From positions 62,001 through 126,000 of the forward strand of contig JAWKTT010000004.1 of the NCBI GenBank assembly GCA_041398965.1: a DNA stretch of 64,000 bases, given 5' to 3'. Shown here in pieces: positions 7,649 through 16,379 of the stretch (position 1 is its first letter; the number at the start of each line of letters is the position of its first letter). Below the pieces are notes generated by a model. The model worked only from the letters and a program-made list of their open reading frames with translations, was not told the origin of the DNA and searched no databases. Made by a program: the position numbers and the translations under genes. Origin of the DNA: JAWKTT01 sp041398965 (GTDB lineage Bacteria; Planctomycetota; Planctomycetia; Planctomycetales; Planctomycetaceae).

Positions 7649-9845
7649 GAGTCGTCTCCTGTGTCGCTTGGGAATCGTTCCGTGTCGGAGGGGAGAGATG
7701 AAGCCGCGTCGTCCCTGCCTCGGCGAGTGCTTCGCGTCCGGTCACCACGAGTAGTGTCCAAGGTTGATCTGGCATCGAAAGTGTCTTGAGGATTTCGGAT
7801 GACTCCTGGTCGGGCAGCGAGTCGAGCACTCCATCAATCATCAAGAGCGCAGGGCTACCAGCAATGCCACGGGCAAGCATCAGTTTTCTCAACTGATTCG
7901 GCGTGAGGGGATAGCCGGTTGGTGTCAACGGAATATCAAGCCCCTCAGGCAACGCGAGGACATCGTCCAGCAATCCGACCGACTCGAGCGCATTACGAAC
8001 ATCGGCCGTACTCACCTCTGTCCGTTCCAGATGGACGTTTTCCGCGAGACTCCCCTCAAAGACTTCGATATCGCGCACGAGCACCACGGCCCGCCGGAGA
8101 ATGTCGGGACGGAGTTCACGGGGGTCGGTGCCACTGATCATGACATGCCCGCGGTTCGGACGACGCAACCCGTAGAGCAGGTCCAGCAGCACGCTCTTGC
8201 CGCTGCCACTTCGGGCCGACAGCATTGCTCGGGCTCCGCTCGGAATCGACAGGTTGAGCCCCACAAAGACGCCGCGACCGTCCGGATAGCTGTACTCAAG
8301 GTTTGTAATCGCAACACTAGCCGACTGTTCCACCGGGAAACTCAGCAGGCCGTCCTGTTTCTCGACCGGCAGGTCAAAGAGGTAACCCAACTTGTCGACC
8401 GAAGCCATCAGATCGTAATAGCCCTCCATGTGTTTGCCCAGCTTGGCGAACGAGCCCACAATGACAGTGACGATCAGTTCGGCGGCAACCAGCTGTCCGA
8501 GAGTCAATTGCCCATCGATCACGAGCCATCCCCCCAGCCCGAGCAACACCGTGCTGGCAATTGCCTGGACCCCCAAAGCGAAGAGGATTTGCCGCATGAG
8601 GATGCGAAAATGACTGCGTCGTGCGGCAAGATATTCGTACGTCAGTCGATCGGTCCGTTCGAGCGCGAACTCGGCAGCCCCATCGTGACGAAATGCAATG
8701 ACACATCCCGCAAGGTCTTCCAGCCAAGCCGCCATTCGATACTTACACTTCGACTCTTTGATGCTGCTGTCGATCGCGCCACGACCGAGGACCAAAATGG
8801 CGAAGGCAATGAGTCCTAACAGCACAACATCGAACCCAAGGAGCCAGGGGTGATAGAACCCCAGCACGAGCATGCCGATGAGCGTATTGAGTACGACCGA
8901 AATACCGTCCAGTAACATCTGAGACGAGATTTTCTGAACCGTCACAACATCAAAGAAGCGGTTCACCAACTCCCGGCCCGAACTCCCATGCAGCGAGTCG
9001 TACTGCGCTCGAGGGAGACGATATGCAACGTCAGCAGCCACCCGGGCAAAGAGTCGCCGCTGAATAATTTCCACGACATAAGTCTGCAAGCCGCGAATCG
9101 CTGCCTGAAAGGCGAGGAACGCCAGCAACATCAGTGACAGGACGACGACCGGTTGCAGTAGTCGTCCAAAGGTAACCGTGCTGACAAGCGCCTCGATGGC
9201 CAGTGGTGTTGCCATCGCCAACAGACCAGCCACCAAGGCGAACAGGATGACAACCCAGATGTCCCCCACTTCCGGCTTCAGCAACCCCCACGCTCGTGAG
9301 AGTGGCGACGGGTGCTCAGCCTCATGTCCATGACCACCAACCTTTCCATGATCAGAGGCACCATGTCCACCCTGAACTTGCGGTTCGAGAATGACACAGC
9401 GAATCACCCCTGATGATCCTGTAACTTTTAACAGTTCGCCAAGTCGGGAAATGGTGACCCACTGACGACCCTTATCAGAGAACGGGGTCATCAACAATAG
9501 TTTGCGACTCTTTCCCCCCTCCACAGCGAACCATTGCCCAGTCGAATCGACCCGGATGATGAGTCGTCCCCCTTCGCGTGCAATTTCGCGGACTTGCTCT
9601 AACGTGCAGTCCACTGTGCGACACTGCTGCCCTAAACTCTTCGTCGCTTCCACCATCCAGCGCCACCAGAGTAATTCTGGCTTTCCCGGCCATGCGGTCG
9701 CCGCCTCTTCACAGGAACGACGAATCCGAGACCGATCGGCTGACTGGTCTCCTTCGATCCCTAGCTGCTCCACCAGCCAAGATGCTGCTTCGACCTCTGT
9801 CGAAACAGAATCAGAGTTTGTTGGAGCGACTTCGTCAGTTGTCAT
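7641..9845 (-). CDS. ABC exporter (membrane plus ATPase domain) with degenerate ATPase motifs
   Basis: A 734-residue HlyB/PrtD-like fused half-transporter. Residues 1-155 resemble an inactive C39-like domain. A His-rich linker (five His between 161 and 178) follows. Residues 190-470 are the type I exporter membrane domain and 505-715 the nucleotide-binding domain. Key ATPase residues are unusual: the Walker A first Gly is Ala544 (ARSGSGKS, Lys550 kept), the Q-loop Gln is Arg591, the signature is LTPNQ (647-651) instead of LSGGQ, the catalytic Glu after Walker B D671 is Gly672, and the H-loop His is Gly703. ATP may still bind, but hydrolysis by a homodimer looks impaired. The gene is coupled to the HlyD adaptor. 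The substrate is unknown. Confidence 0.85.
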   Translation of the reverse strand: MTTDEVAPTNSDSVSTEVEAASWLVEQLGIEGDQSADRSRIRRSCEEAATAWPGKPELLWWRWMVEATKSLGQQCRTVDCTLEQVREIAREGGRLIIRVDSTGQWFAVEGGKSRKLLLMTPFSDKGRQWVTISRLGELLKVTGSSGVIRCVILEPQVQGGHGASDHGKVGGHGHEAEHPSPLSRAWGLLKPEVGDIWVVILFALVAGLLAMATPLAIEALVSTVTFGRLLQPVVVLSLMLLAFLAFQAAIRGLQTYVVEIIQRRLFARVAADVAYRLPRAQYDSLHGSSGRELVNRFFDVVTVQKISSQMLLDGISVVLNTLIGMLVLGFYHPWLLGFDVVLLGLIAFAILVLGRGAIDSSIKESKCKYRMAAWLEDLAGCVIAFRHDGAAEFALERTDRLTYEYLAARRSHFRILMRQILFALGVQAIASTVLLGLGGWLVIDGQLTLGQLVAAELIVTVIVGSFAKLGKHMEGYYDLMASVDKLGYLFDLPVEKQDGLLSFPVEQSASVAITNLEYSYPDGRGVFVGLNLSIPSGARAMLSARSGSGKSVLLDLLYGLRRPNRGHVMISGTDPRELRPDILRRAVVLVRDIEVFEGSLAENVHLERTEVSTADVRNALESVGLLDDVLALPEGLDIPLTPTGYPLTPNQLRKLMLARGIAGSPALLMIDGVLDSLPDQESSEILKTLSMPDQPWTLLVVTGREALAEAGTTRLHLSPPTRNDSQATQETTHG

Positions 9846-9982
9846 GGGGTTCCTCGTTGCCCGAAACTTCGATATTCCTCGATCGCGTCCCGTGGAGTTA
9901 TCGACCTCGTGGCTTTTACTAAGACATCATTTCGATCGATCGTTCCCGACATTCTACGGCGTGAGCCCCGGTTTGGCCGGGA

Positions 9983-11146
9983 CTACTTCTCTGAGCGAAG
10001 AAATCCTTCACGAGCCGTGCATGCCCTGTCTCTCGCAGCCAATGCAACTTCCATCGCCATTTCCGGAGACTCTGCCAACGCAGTGAGGTGTCCCATTTTG
10101 CGTCCGGCGCGTGCCTGTTGTTTACCGTACAGGTGCAGTTTGACGTCCGGAAGCGCCAACGCCCTTTCCCAGCGAGGGGCTCCAAACTCCCATAGGTCAC
10201 CCAGCAGGTTGACCATTGCAGCCGGACGAACCTGCTTCGTTGACCCTAACGGCAGACCGCAGACTGCTCGAACCTGTTGTTCGAACTGGCACGTCGCATG
10301 TGCCTCGATTGTCGAATGCCCTGAATTATGAGGGCGGGGAGCGAGTTCGTTGACCAATAACTCGCCCCCCTTCGTTACAAAAAACTCGACACATAGCACG
10401 CCGACATAGTGCAAAGCGTTGAGGATTGTCCGCGTGATCTCAACAGCCGCAGCACTCACCTGCGGCGACACACTTGATGGGGAGACTGACAGGTCGAGAA
10501 TGTGATGGCTGTGCGTGTTGTCAAACAGACCGTAGTGGGCAAACTCTCCCCCCTCCCCTCGGGCAGCCACCATTGACACCTCACGCTCGAAATCGACGAA
10601 TCGCTCTAATACCGCTTCGTCGGTCGACAACGAATTCCAAGCACTCTCTGCCTGTGCTTTCGAGTCAATCTTGACTTGCCCCTTCCCGTCGTACCCCCAG
10701 GCAGCCGTCTTGAGAATGCCCGGAAAGTGGTCGTCCGAAAGAGCGGTCAGTTCCGCCAGTGTACGCACCGCCCGAAAAGGAGTGACCGGAATCCCAGTCG
10801 ATTGCAGAAACGTCTTCTCGCGAAGTCGATGTTGCGTTGTATGCAGGACGCTTCCCGCTGGATGCACCGGAGAGACCTGATCCACCGCAGTAATCGTTGC
10901 CGCAGGAATGTTCTCGAATTCAAACGTCACCACGTTGACTCGCTGAGCAAACTCCTTGATAGCGTCCAAGTCGTCGTAGCTTGCCTGCACTTCAAGATCG
11001 GCCACCTGTCCCGTCGGCGTCTCTTTCTCGGGCGAAAGGACATGAACTCGATACCCCATTCGACGGGCCGAAATGGTAAACATTCGCCCCAGTTGTCCGC
11101 TGCCAAGTACGCCAATTGTGGACCCCGGCTCGATAACAGTGATCAT
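9983..11146 (-). CDS. purK: 5-(carboxyamino)imidazole ribonucleotide synthase, PurK
   Basis: A 387-residue ATP-grasp enzyme that carboxylates AIR with bicarbonate and ATP to N5-CAIR in de novo purine synthesis. The N-terminal motif GVLGSGQLGRMFTISARRMGY is the PurK Rossmann-like start. EFENIP, KTAAWGYDGKGQ (ATP-grasp loop), FEREVSMVAARG and NELAPRPHNSGH are all present. The frame is open much further upstream, but that part is the antisense-frame shadow of purE. The start at 11146 (MITVIEPG) overlaps the purE stop by four bases (ATGA), which fixes the start and indicates coupling with purE. Confidence 0.95.
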   Translation of the reverse strand: MITVIEPGSTIGVLGSGQLGRMFTISARRMGYRVHVLSPEKETPTGQVADLEVQASYDDLDAIKEFAQRVNVVTFEFENIPAATITAVDQVSPVHPAGSVLHTTQHRLREKTFLQSTGIPVTPFRAVRTLAELTALSDDHFPGILKTAAWGYDGKGQVKIDSKAQAESAWNSLSTDEAVLERFVDFEREVSMVAARGEGGEFAHYGLFDNTHSHHILDLSVSPSSVSPQVSAAAVEITRTILNALHYVGVLCVEFFVTKGGELLVNELAPRPHNSGHSTIEAHATCQFEQQVRAVCGLPLGSTKQVRPAAMVNLLGDLWEFGAPRWERALALPDVKLHLYGKQQARAGRKMGHLTALAESPEMAMEVALAARDRACTAREGFLRSEK

Positions 11147-11637
11147 AATTCCGAGTCCTCCAATACCCGTCGCTCTTGAGTCGCTGCAAACTCCCGTACC
11201 TTCTCCCGGAGTTCGGCGTTCCCATTCGACAGGATGCGAATCGCCAACAACGCCGCATTCTTCGCTCCCGCTTCGCCAATCGCTAACGTCCCGACAGGAA
11301 CCCCACCCGGCATCTGCACAATCGAAAGGAGAGAATCGAGCCCCGAGAGTGCTCGCGATTGCACCGGAACCCCCAACACTGGCAACACGGTCATTGAGGC
11401 AATCATCCCCGGCAGATGGGCCGCCCCACCCGCGCCAGCAATGATCAACTTCAGCCCCCGATTCTCCGCCTCGCGTGCATAATCCACCATATGAAGTGGA
11501 GTCCGATGTGCTGAGACCACCCGGCACTCGTGAGCAACACCAAACTGTTCGAGAACTTCGGCAGCATGACGCATCGTCTCCCAATCAGAACGGCTCCCCA
11601 TGACCACACCAACCATCGGCTGCGGTGTCTCACTCAC
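11143..11637 (-). CDS. purE: N5-carboxyaminoimidazole ribonucleotide mutase, PurE class I
   Basis: A 164-residue protein that converts N5-CAIR, the PurK product, to CAIR. It shows the class I PurE signatures MGSRSDWETM, VVSAHRTP (active-site His) and IAGAGGAAHLPGM, and GVPV near the middle. The start used is a GTG at 11637 (GTG AGT GAG); the first ATG (MVGVVMGS) lies seven codons later at 11616. It is first in a two-gene operon with purK, and the stop and start overlap by four bases. The presence of both genes implies the bacterial two-step route rather than a class II PurE. Confidence 0.95.
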   Translation of the reverse strand: MSETPQPMVGVVMGSRSDWETMRHAAEVLEQFGVAHECRVVSAHRTPLHMVDYAREAENRGLKLIIAGAGGAAHLPGMIASMTVLPVLGVPVQSRALSGLDSLLSIVQMPGGVPVGTLAIGEAGAKNAALLAIRILSNGNAELREKVREFAATQERRVLEDSEL

Positions 11638-12099
11638 GTCACACTCCTATCTCGGGAAAGTCGCTGATGTCGTTCTCAGAGCAAACCGCTCGTCAGTATC
11701 TCCTCCGCAGCTTGCGGAGACCGCACAGGCTAACGGTCTGCGAAGTGGATGTGAACTCAACAACCACCGTCGACACCATCGTAATGCAACGCTTCCCAAT
11801 CGTGACGCAAAGAAGTGACAAAGAATCGCCGATTTTCTGAGCCCGGAATACCGCTTACGAAGCACTTGGGAAACCAAGTCCGTTCGCGGCCAACGGTCGA
11901 TGTTCTCTCAGACAAGAGACTCTACGTTGACAACTCCAACTGTGGTCAGTAAACCGACGACGACGAACCCTCCAGTCCTGTGCAAAAACCGGAGGACCCA
12001 AGTTCGTGGCCGAAATGCAGGAGCACGCTTGACTGTTATCAGCAGTCAAGACGCACCTCGTCGTCGTCGGAAAGAAGCAACCGTCTTCTATCAACAAAT
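11638..12099. other. Non-coding stretch upstream of purE
   Basis: About 460 bases between the purE start and the end of the hibernation-factor gene, both on the minus strand. No convincing gene is seen; open frames here have no protein-like composition. A 7-bp hairpin (ctccgca 11703-11709, tgcggag 11713-11719) lies 65-80 bases upstream of purE on its transcript and could be a leader structure or the end of the preceding transcript. No purine riboswitch core is recognisable. Confidence 0.4.
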
Positions 12100-12438
12100 T
12101 CACACGTATCCCAAGTGCGGCTCGGGACGACTGAATTGGTGGCTCCGGTCCACCGCCCGACTCACGGCCCGCTGGGCGCGCTCGGCAGCTCGCGAAAGCG
12201 CGATTTCCACTCGTTCACCCTCTCCAGAAACCTGAATCTCAGGCAAGTGGCGCAGACGGACCGTGATATTGGCGGTCTTGTCGACGCCGCCACGAGGACC
12301 GTTCAAGTCGGCAACAACCACCGAAACCCGACTAATCACTGAATCGAATCGTGACAACGCAAAATGCAACCGTCGCTGCGTCAGTTCAAGCCCTTCCTTC
12401 GATAAGTTCTCCTGCCGATCCACGATGCTGATCTTCAT
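12100..12438 (-). CDS. Ribosome hibernation promoting factor (HPF/RaiA family)
   Basis: A 112-residue protein of the sigma-54-modulation/S30AE family, which binds the 30S decoding centre and silences or dimerises idle ribosomes. It begins MKISIVDRQENLSKEG and shows the beta-alpha-beta pattern: QRRLHFALSRFDSVISRVSVVVADLNGPRGG and ALSRAAERAQRAVSRAVDR. It is a short form lacking the C-terminal dimerisation domain of long HPF. I use the ATG at 12438; a GTG sits one codon earlier. It is divergent from an NhaR-like regulator, and the shared 150-base region holds promoters and LysR-type dyads. Confidence 0.8.
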   Translation of the reverse strand: MKISIVDRQENLSKEGLELTQRRLHFALSRFDSVISRVSVVVADLNGPRGGVDKTANITVRLRHLPEIQVSGEGERVEIALSRAAERAQRAVSRAVDRSHQFSRPEPHLGYV

Positions 12439-12480
12439 CACTGTTCTCCAGAGAAAGGAAGATGTCTGCCCCGCTCTTTA

Positions 12481-12511
12481 ATTATACGACCGATTGACAA
12501 GCGATATCCAA
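12481..12511 (-). promoter_or_regulatory. Candidate sigma-70 promoter of the hibernation-factor gene
   Basis: On the minus strand there is a perfect -10 hexamer TATAAT (plus-strand 12481-12486). A TTGGAT lies upstream at plus-strand 12506-12511, a spacing of 19, which is long. Transcription would begin about 30-35 bases before the ATG at 12438. The -35 region lies inside the left LysR-type dyad. Confidence 0.45.
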
Positions 12512-12521
12512 TAGATATGAA
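12494..12521 (+). promoter_or_regulatory. Candidate sigma-70 promoter of the nhaR-like gene
   Basis: TTGACA at 12494-12499, a 16-base spacer and TATGAA at 12516-12521, about 75 bases before the ATG at 12597. It runs back to back with the candidate promoter for the hibernation factor and overlaps the left dyad. Confidence 0.5.
12504..12518. promoter_or_regulatory. LysR-type operator dyad, left copy (T-N11-A)
   Basis: ATATC-caata-GATAT is a perfect inverted repeat with T at 12505 and A at 12517, matching the T-N11-A rule of LysR-family boxes. It overlaps the -35 of the minus-strand promoter and the spacer of the plus-strand promoter. A second dyad is centred 29 bases to the right. Confidence 0.5.
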
Positions 12522-12530
12522 TACACTCTT

Positions 12531-12549
12531 CCATAGATAATACCTATGG
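12531..12549. promoter_or_regulatory. LysR-type operator dyad, right copy (T-N11-A)
   Basis: CCATAG-ataatac-CTATGG is a perfect 6-base inverted repeat with T at 12534 and A at 12546, again T-N11-A. It sits just downstream of the candidate nhaR-like -10 box, a place suited to autorepression. Centre-to-centre distance to the left dyad is 29 bases, close to three helical turns. Confidence 0.5.
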
Positions 12550-12596
12550 ATCACACCGGTCGACCATCCCCACTCATTTGAGATCGGGCAACTGCC

Positions 12597-13526
12597 ATGA
12601 ACTGGCTCAACTACCATCACCTCATGTACTTCTGGATGGCTGCAAAAGAGGGGAGCATCTCCCGAGCCAGCGAATTACTACACCTTGCACAGCCGACTGT
12701 CAGCAGCCAGATCAAGAAACTGGAGAAATCGATTGGCATTGACCTGTTCGACCGTGTCGGGAAGTCGTTGGTCTTAACCGAAACTGGCCACATTGTCTTT
12801 CGATATGCCGAAGACATCTTCGGTATCGGGAGAGAACTACTCGACACCCTTCGCGGGCAGCCATCTCAGGAACGACTCCGATTGACGGTCGGCGTCCCCG
12901 ATGTCATGCCCAAGCTGGTGGTGTACCAATTGCTCAAGCCTGCTCTCGAACTCCCAGAAAAAGTTCAAATCGTCTGCCGAGAAGGGAAGTTGAGTCTATT
13001 GCTTGCCGATCTCGCATTGCATCAACTCGACATTGTCCTTGCCGATTCTCCTCTCACTCCCCAACTGAGCATTCGGGCATTCAATCATTTGCTGGGAGAA
13101 TGCGATGTCTCGGTCTTCGGGACGGCAGAACTGACGAAGAAGTACCGCCCCGGATTTCCTGGATCACTTCACCAAGCCCCGATGCTGTTGCCAACTCAGA
13201 ACACATCGCTCCGTCGACTTCTTGAGCAATGGTTCGACGAAAAGAAGATTCGTCCCATTGCCATCCACGAGTTCGAGGACAGTGCGGTCCTCAAGGTCTT
13301 CGGTCAAGCGGGTGAAGGTCTGTTTGCAGCCCCTAGCGCCATCGCCGAGCAGATCTGTCAGCAATACTCCGTACAGATTGTCGGCAAGATTCCAACGATT
13401 AAAGAGAGTTACTACGCGATCTCCATCGAACGTCGCCTCAAACACCCCGCCGTCGTCGCGATTTCAGAGACCGCTCGTGGAGAACTGTTTGGCAAAGACT
13501 GGTCTCCGGAAAAACAGGCAGACTGA
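12597..13526 (+). CDS. nhaR: LysR-family transcriptional regulator, NhaR-like
   Basis: A 309-residue LysR regulator. The N-terminal winged helix-turn-helix is NYHHLMYFWMAAKEGSISRASELLHLAQPTVSSQIKKLE, within residues 4-45. The opening LNYHHLMYFW and the segment LTVGVPDVMPKLVVYQLLKPAL resemble E. coli NhaR, the sodium-responsive activator of nhaA and osmC. The rest is the periplasmic-binding-like effector domain. The gene is alone on its strand and divergent from the hibernation-factor gene, so the likely targets in view are itself and that gene. No Na+/H+ antiporter gene is nearby. The symbol is given by resemblance only. Confidence 0.85.
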   Translation: MNWLNYHHLMYFWMAAKEGSISRASELLHLAQPTVSSQIKKLEKSIGIDLFDRVGKSLVLTETGHIVFRYAEDIFGIGRELLDTLRGQPSQERLRLTVGVPDVMPKLVVYQLLKPALELPEKVQIVCREGKLSLLLADLALHQLDIVLADSPLTPQLSIRAFNHLLGECDVSVFGTAELTKKYRPGFPGSLHQAPMLLPTQNTSLRRLLEQWFDEKKIRPIAIHEFEDSAVLKVFGQAGEGLFAAPSAIAEQICQQYSVQIVGKIPTIKESYYAISIERRLKHPAVVAISETARGELFGKDWSPEKQAD

Positions 13527-13548
13527 AGAGTCGACCGGAACAAACAAA

Positions 13549-13583
13549 ACGACCCGGACACCTGCGATGGCGACCGGGTCGTT
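13549..13583. terminator. Bidirectional rho-independent terminator
   Basis: The 10-base stem aacgacccgg (13549-13558) pairs with ccgggtcgtt (13574-13583) across a 15-base loop. It lies between the convergent nhaR-like gene and ppdK. On the minus strand the stem runs into a T-rich tail (ttttgtttgtt), which suits termination of ppdK. Confidence 0.75.
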
Positions 13584-13652
13584 GGCATTTTCATTCCCAT
13601 TCAGCCCTGCAATCGAGATGGAGGGCCGAATGTTGGGGGCGTTGCTACACCT

Positions 13653-16379
13653 TTAGCCCCGTTCGACTGCCTGTTGTGCTGCAGCCAAGCGGGCGATCGG
13701 AATTCGGCGCGGGCTGCATGAGACGTAGTTCAGGCCGATGTCGTGACAGAAGAAGACCGACTTCGGGTCTCCGCCGTGCTCGCCGCAGATGCCGATCTTG
13801 AGATCGTTGCGGCTGCTCCGTCCACCGTCGACACCGATCTGCATCAGTTTTCCGACACCGGTGACGTCGATCGTCTGGAATGGATCGGCGGGGATGATGT
13901 CGTTTTCGGTGTAGTAGCCGATGAACCCCTTGTAGTCGTCGCGGCTCATGCCGAGCGCGGTCTGCGTGAGGTCGTTCGTCCCGAAGCTGAAGAACTCCGC
14001 GGATTGGGCGATCTCATCAGCCGTCAATGCGGCACGTGGGATTTCGATCATCGTACCGACCATGTACTCGACTTCGACCCCTTGTTCGGCGAACACCTTA
14101 GTGGCTGTGTCGCGAATGATCTTGGCCTGATTCTCGTACTCGGTCTTGAAGCCAGCCAGCGGGACCATCACTTCAGGATGGGGGTTGCGACCTTCCTTCT
14201 TGAGGGCACACGCCGCTTCGAAGATGCCGCGAGCTTGCATCGCGGTGATCTCGGGGTACACGATTCCCAGTCGACACCCACGATGGCCGAGCATCGGGTT
14301 GACTTCCGCCAACTCTTCGACACGTCGCTCGACATCTTCCTTCGAGACGCCGAACGTCTTCGAAAGCTTCTCGGCGAGTGATGGGTCTTCGTGCAACTGA
14401 TGCGACGAGAGGAACTCGTGCAACGGTGGATCCAGCAGTCGAATGGTGACCGGACGGTCCCCCATCGCTCGGAACAGGATGGTGAAGTCTTCACGCTGGA
14501 ACGGCAACAGCTTGGCGAGGGCCTTCTCACGATCGGCAGGAGCCGTCGAGAAGATCATCTCGCGAATTTCGTCCAAGTGATCGAAGAACATGTGTTCGGT
14601 GCGGCACAGTCCGACCCCTTCGGCCCCCAAAGCGACCGAAGCGACGGCATCGCCCGCTTCCGTATTCGCACGAACCTTGAGGGTTCGGAACTGATCGGCC
14701 CACTCCATCAACTGGGCGAAGCGACCATAGGTGTCCGACTCTTCGGGCTTCTTCTTCCCCATCAAGACGTCCATGACTTCCGATGGCGAGGTCTCGATCT
14801 TCCCGTTGTAGACTTCGCCGGTGAAGCCATCGATCGAAATCCAGTCACCTTCCTTCAAAACGGTCTCTCCGACGGTGAGGGTTCCCTTTTCGTAGTCGAC
14901 GTTCAGGGCCGAGCATCCACAGACGCAGGTCTTCCCCATTTGGCGACTGACGAGAGCGGCGTGCGACGACGCTCCGCCGAACGCGGTGAGAATCCCCTTG
15001 GCGACTTTCATCCCGCGAAGGTCTTCCGGACTGGTCTCTTTACGAACGAGAATCAACTGCTTCGCATTGTCGACGTTCCACTGTGCTTCGGCATCCGAAG
15101 CATGGAACACGATCTGACCGGTCGCGGCACCGGGACCAGCGTTGATCCCCTTGGCGAGCAGACGGTTGTCTTTCTCGGCGGCCAACTTGGCGGCCGGATT
15201 GAAGATCGGCTGCAACAACTGGTTCAAGTCGTCGGCAGGAATACGCCGCTTTTGCAATGCGGTCTTCGCATCGATCAACCCTTCGTTGACGAGGTCAACG
15301 GCGATCCGGACAGCGGCAAAGCCGGTCCGCTTGGCGTTTCGAGTCTGTAACATCCAGACCTTCCCCTTCTGGACCGTGAACTCGATGTCCTGCACTTCTT
15401 TGTAGTGCTGTTCGAGAGTCTTCCCGATCTGATCGAGTTGAGCGAACGCCTCGGGCATATCCTTGGCAAGTTCCTCCTCGACCCGCTTGGGAGTGCGGGT
15501 TCCAGCGACTACGTCTTCACCCTGTGCGTTGATGAGGTAGTCCCCACAGAAACCAGGGCTCCCGTCCGAACAGTTGCGAGTCAGTCCGACACCGGTGGCA
15601 CAGTCGTCCCCCAGATTACCGAAGACCATCGCCTGCACGTTGACGGCGGTTCCCCAGTTATGAGGGATGCCATACTGACGGCGATAGACGACTGCGCGGT
15701 CGTTCATCCAGCTGCCGAAGACAGCCCCGATACAACCCCAGACCTGCTCCATCGGATCGGTGGGGAATTCGACTCCTGCCTCTTTTTTGATGACCGCCTT
15801 GAACTCGGCGACAATCTCTTTGAGGGCATCGACACTGAGGTCTTTTTCGTAGCTTGCTCCCGCCTTATGAAGATGCTTTTCGAGAATCTCTTCAAAGAAA
15901 TCGGGGTCGTTCTTGGAGTGAGGCTTGAGTCCGAGCACGACGTCGCCGTACATCTGCAACAGACGACGATACGAATCGATGGCGAAGTGTTCGTTCCCGG
16001 TCGACTTAGCCAACGCGGCGACGGTTTCGTCGTTGAGGCCGATGTTGAGCACAGTATCCATCATGCCGGGCATCGATTCCCGCGATCCCGAACGGCAGGA
16101 AAGGAGCAGCGGGTTCGACGGGTCACCGAACTTGGTTCCCATGACCTCTTCAACCTTGCGAATTCCTTCTTCGACCTGGGCTTTCAACTCGGGCGGATAC
16201 TGACGCTCGTTGTCGTAGAAGTAGGTGCACACCTCTGTCGAGAGGGTGAATCCGGCGGGGACGGGGAGTCCGATCAGGTTCATCTCGGCGAGGTTGGCCC
16301 CTTTGCCACCCAACTCGGGCTTCATTTTCCCGTTACCTTCAGCCTTGCCATCACCAAACGAATAGACGTACTTCGACAT
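13653..16379 (-). CDS. ppdK: Pyruvate, phosphate dikinase
   Basis: A 908-residue enzyme that interconverts pyruvate, ATP and phosphate with PEP, AMP and pyrophosphate. Domains in order: an N-terminal ATP-grasp domain (GGKGANLAEMNLIGLPVPAGFT; GSRESMPGMMDTVLN), a central swivelling phosphohistidine domain with H473 in GGASSHAALVSRQMG, and a C-terminal PEP/pyruvate TIM barrel (EGVGLCRTEHMFF; GTMIEIPRAAL; FGTNDLTQ; the Cys of KIGICGEHGG). The canonical GGMTSHAA motif has Ser in place of Thr before SHAA. The frame extends 29 codons upstream, but MSKYVYSFGDG at 16379 is the family's usual N-terminus. A terminator follows. Confidence 0.96.
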   Translation of the reverse strand: MSKYVYSFGDGKAEGNGKMKPELGGKGANLAEMNLIGLPVPAGFTLSTEVCTYFYDNERQYPPELKAQVEEGIRKVEEVMGTKFGDPSNPLLLSCRSGSRESMPGMMDTVLNIGLNDETVAALAKSTGNEHFAIDSYRRLLQMYGDVVLGLKPHSKNDPDFFEEILEKHLHKAGASYEKDLSVDALKEIVAEFKAVIKKEAGVEFPTDPMEQVWGCIGAVFGSWMNDRAVVYRRQYGIPHNWGTAVNVQAMVFGNLGDDCATGVGLTRNCSDGSPGFCGDYLINAQGEDVVAGTRTPKRVEEELAKDMPEAFAQLDQIGKTLEQHYKEVQDIEFTVQKGKVWMLQTRNAKRTGFAAVRIAVDLVNEGLIDAKTALQKRRIPADDLNQLLQPIFNPAAKLAAEKDNRLLAKGINAGPGAATGQIVFHASDAEAQWNVDNAKQLILVRKETSPEDLRGMKVAKGILTAFGGASSHAALVSRQMGKTCVCGCSALNVDYEKGTLTVGETVLKEGDWISIDGFTGEVYNGKIETSPSEVMDVLMGKKKPEESDTYGRFAQLMEWADQFRTLKVRANTEAGDAVASVALGAEGVGLCRTEHMFFDHLDEIREMIFSTAPADREKALAKLLPFQREDFTILFRAMGDRPVTIRLLDPPLHEFLSSHQLHEDPSLAEKLSKTFGVSKEDVERRVEELAEVNPMLGHRGCRLGIVYPEITAMQARGIFEAACALKKEGRNPHPEVMVPLAGFKTEYENQAKIIRDTATKVFAEQGVEVEYMVGTMIEIPRAALTADEIAQSAEFFSFGTNDLTQTALGMSRDDYKGFIGYYTENDIIPADPFQTIDVTGVGKLMQIGVDGGRSSRNDLKIGICGEHGGDPKSVFFCHDIGLNYVSCSPRRIPIARLAAAQQAVERG

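Noticed and set aside
8031..8819. A 262-codon plus-strand frame opposite the ABC exporter
   Set aside because: Antisense shadow of a gene with clear domain structure.
11147..11584. N-terminal extension of the purK frame
   Set aside because: These 146 codons lie inside purE in another phase. The ATGA overlap and the PurK N-terminus place the start at 11146.
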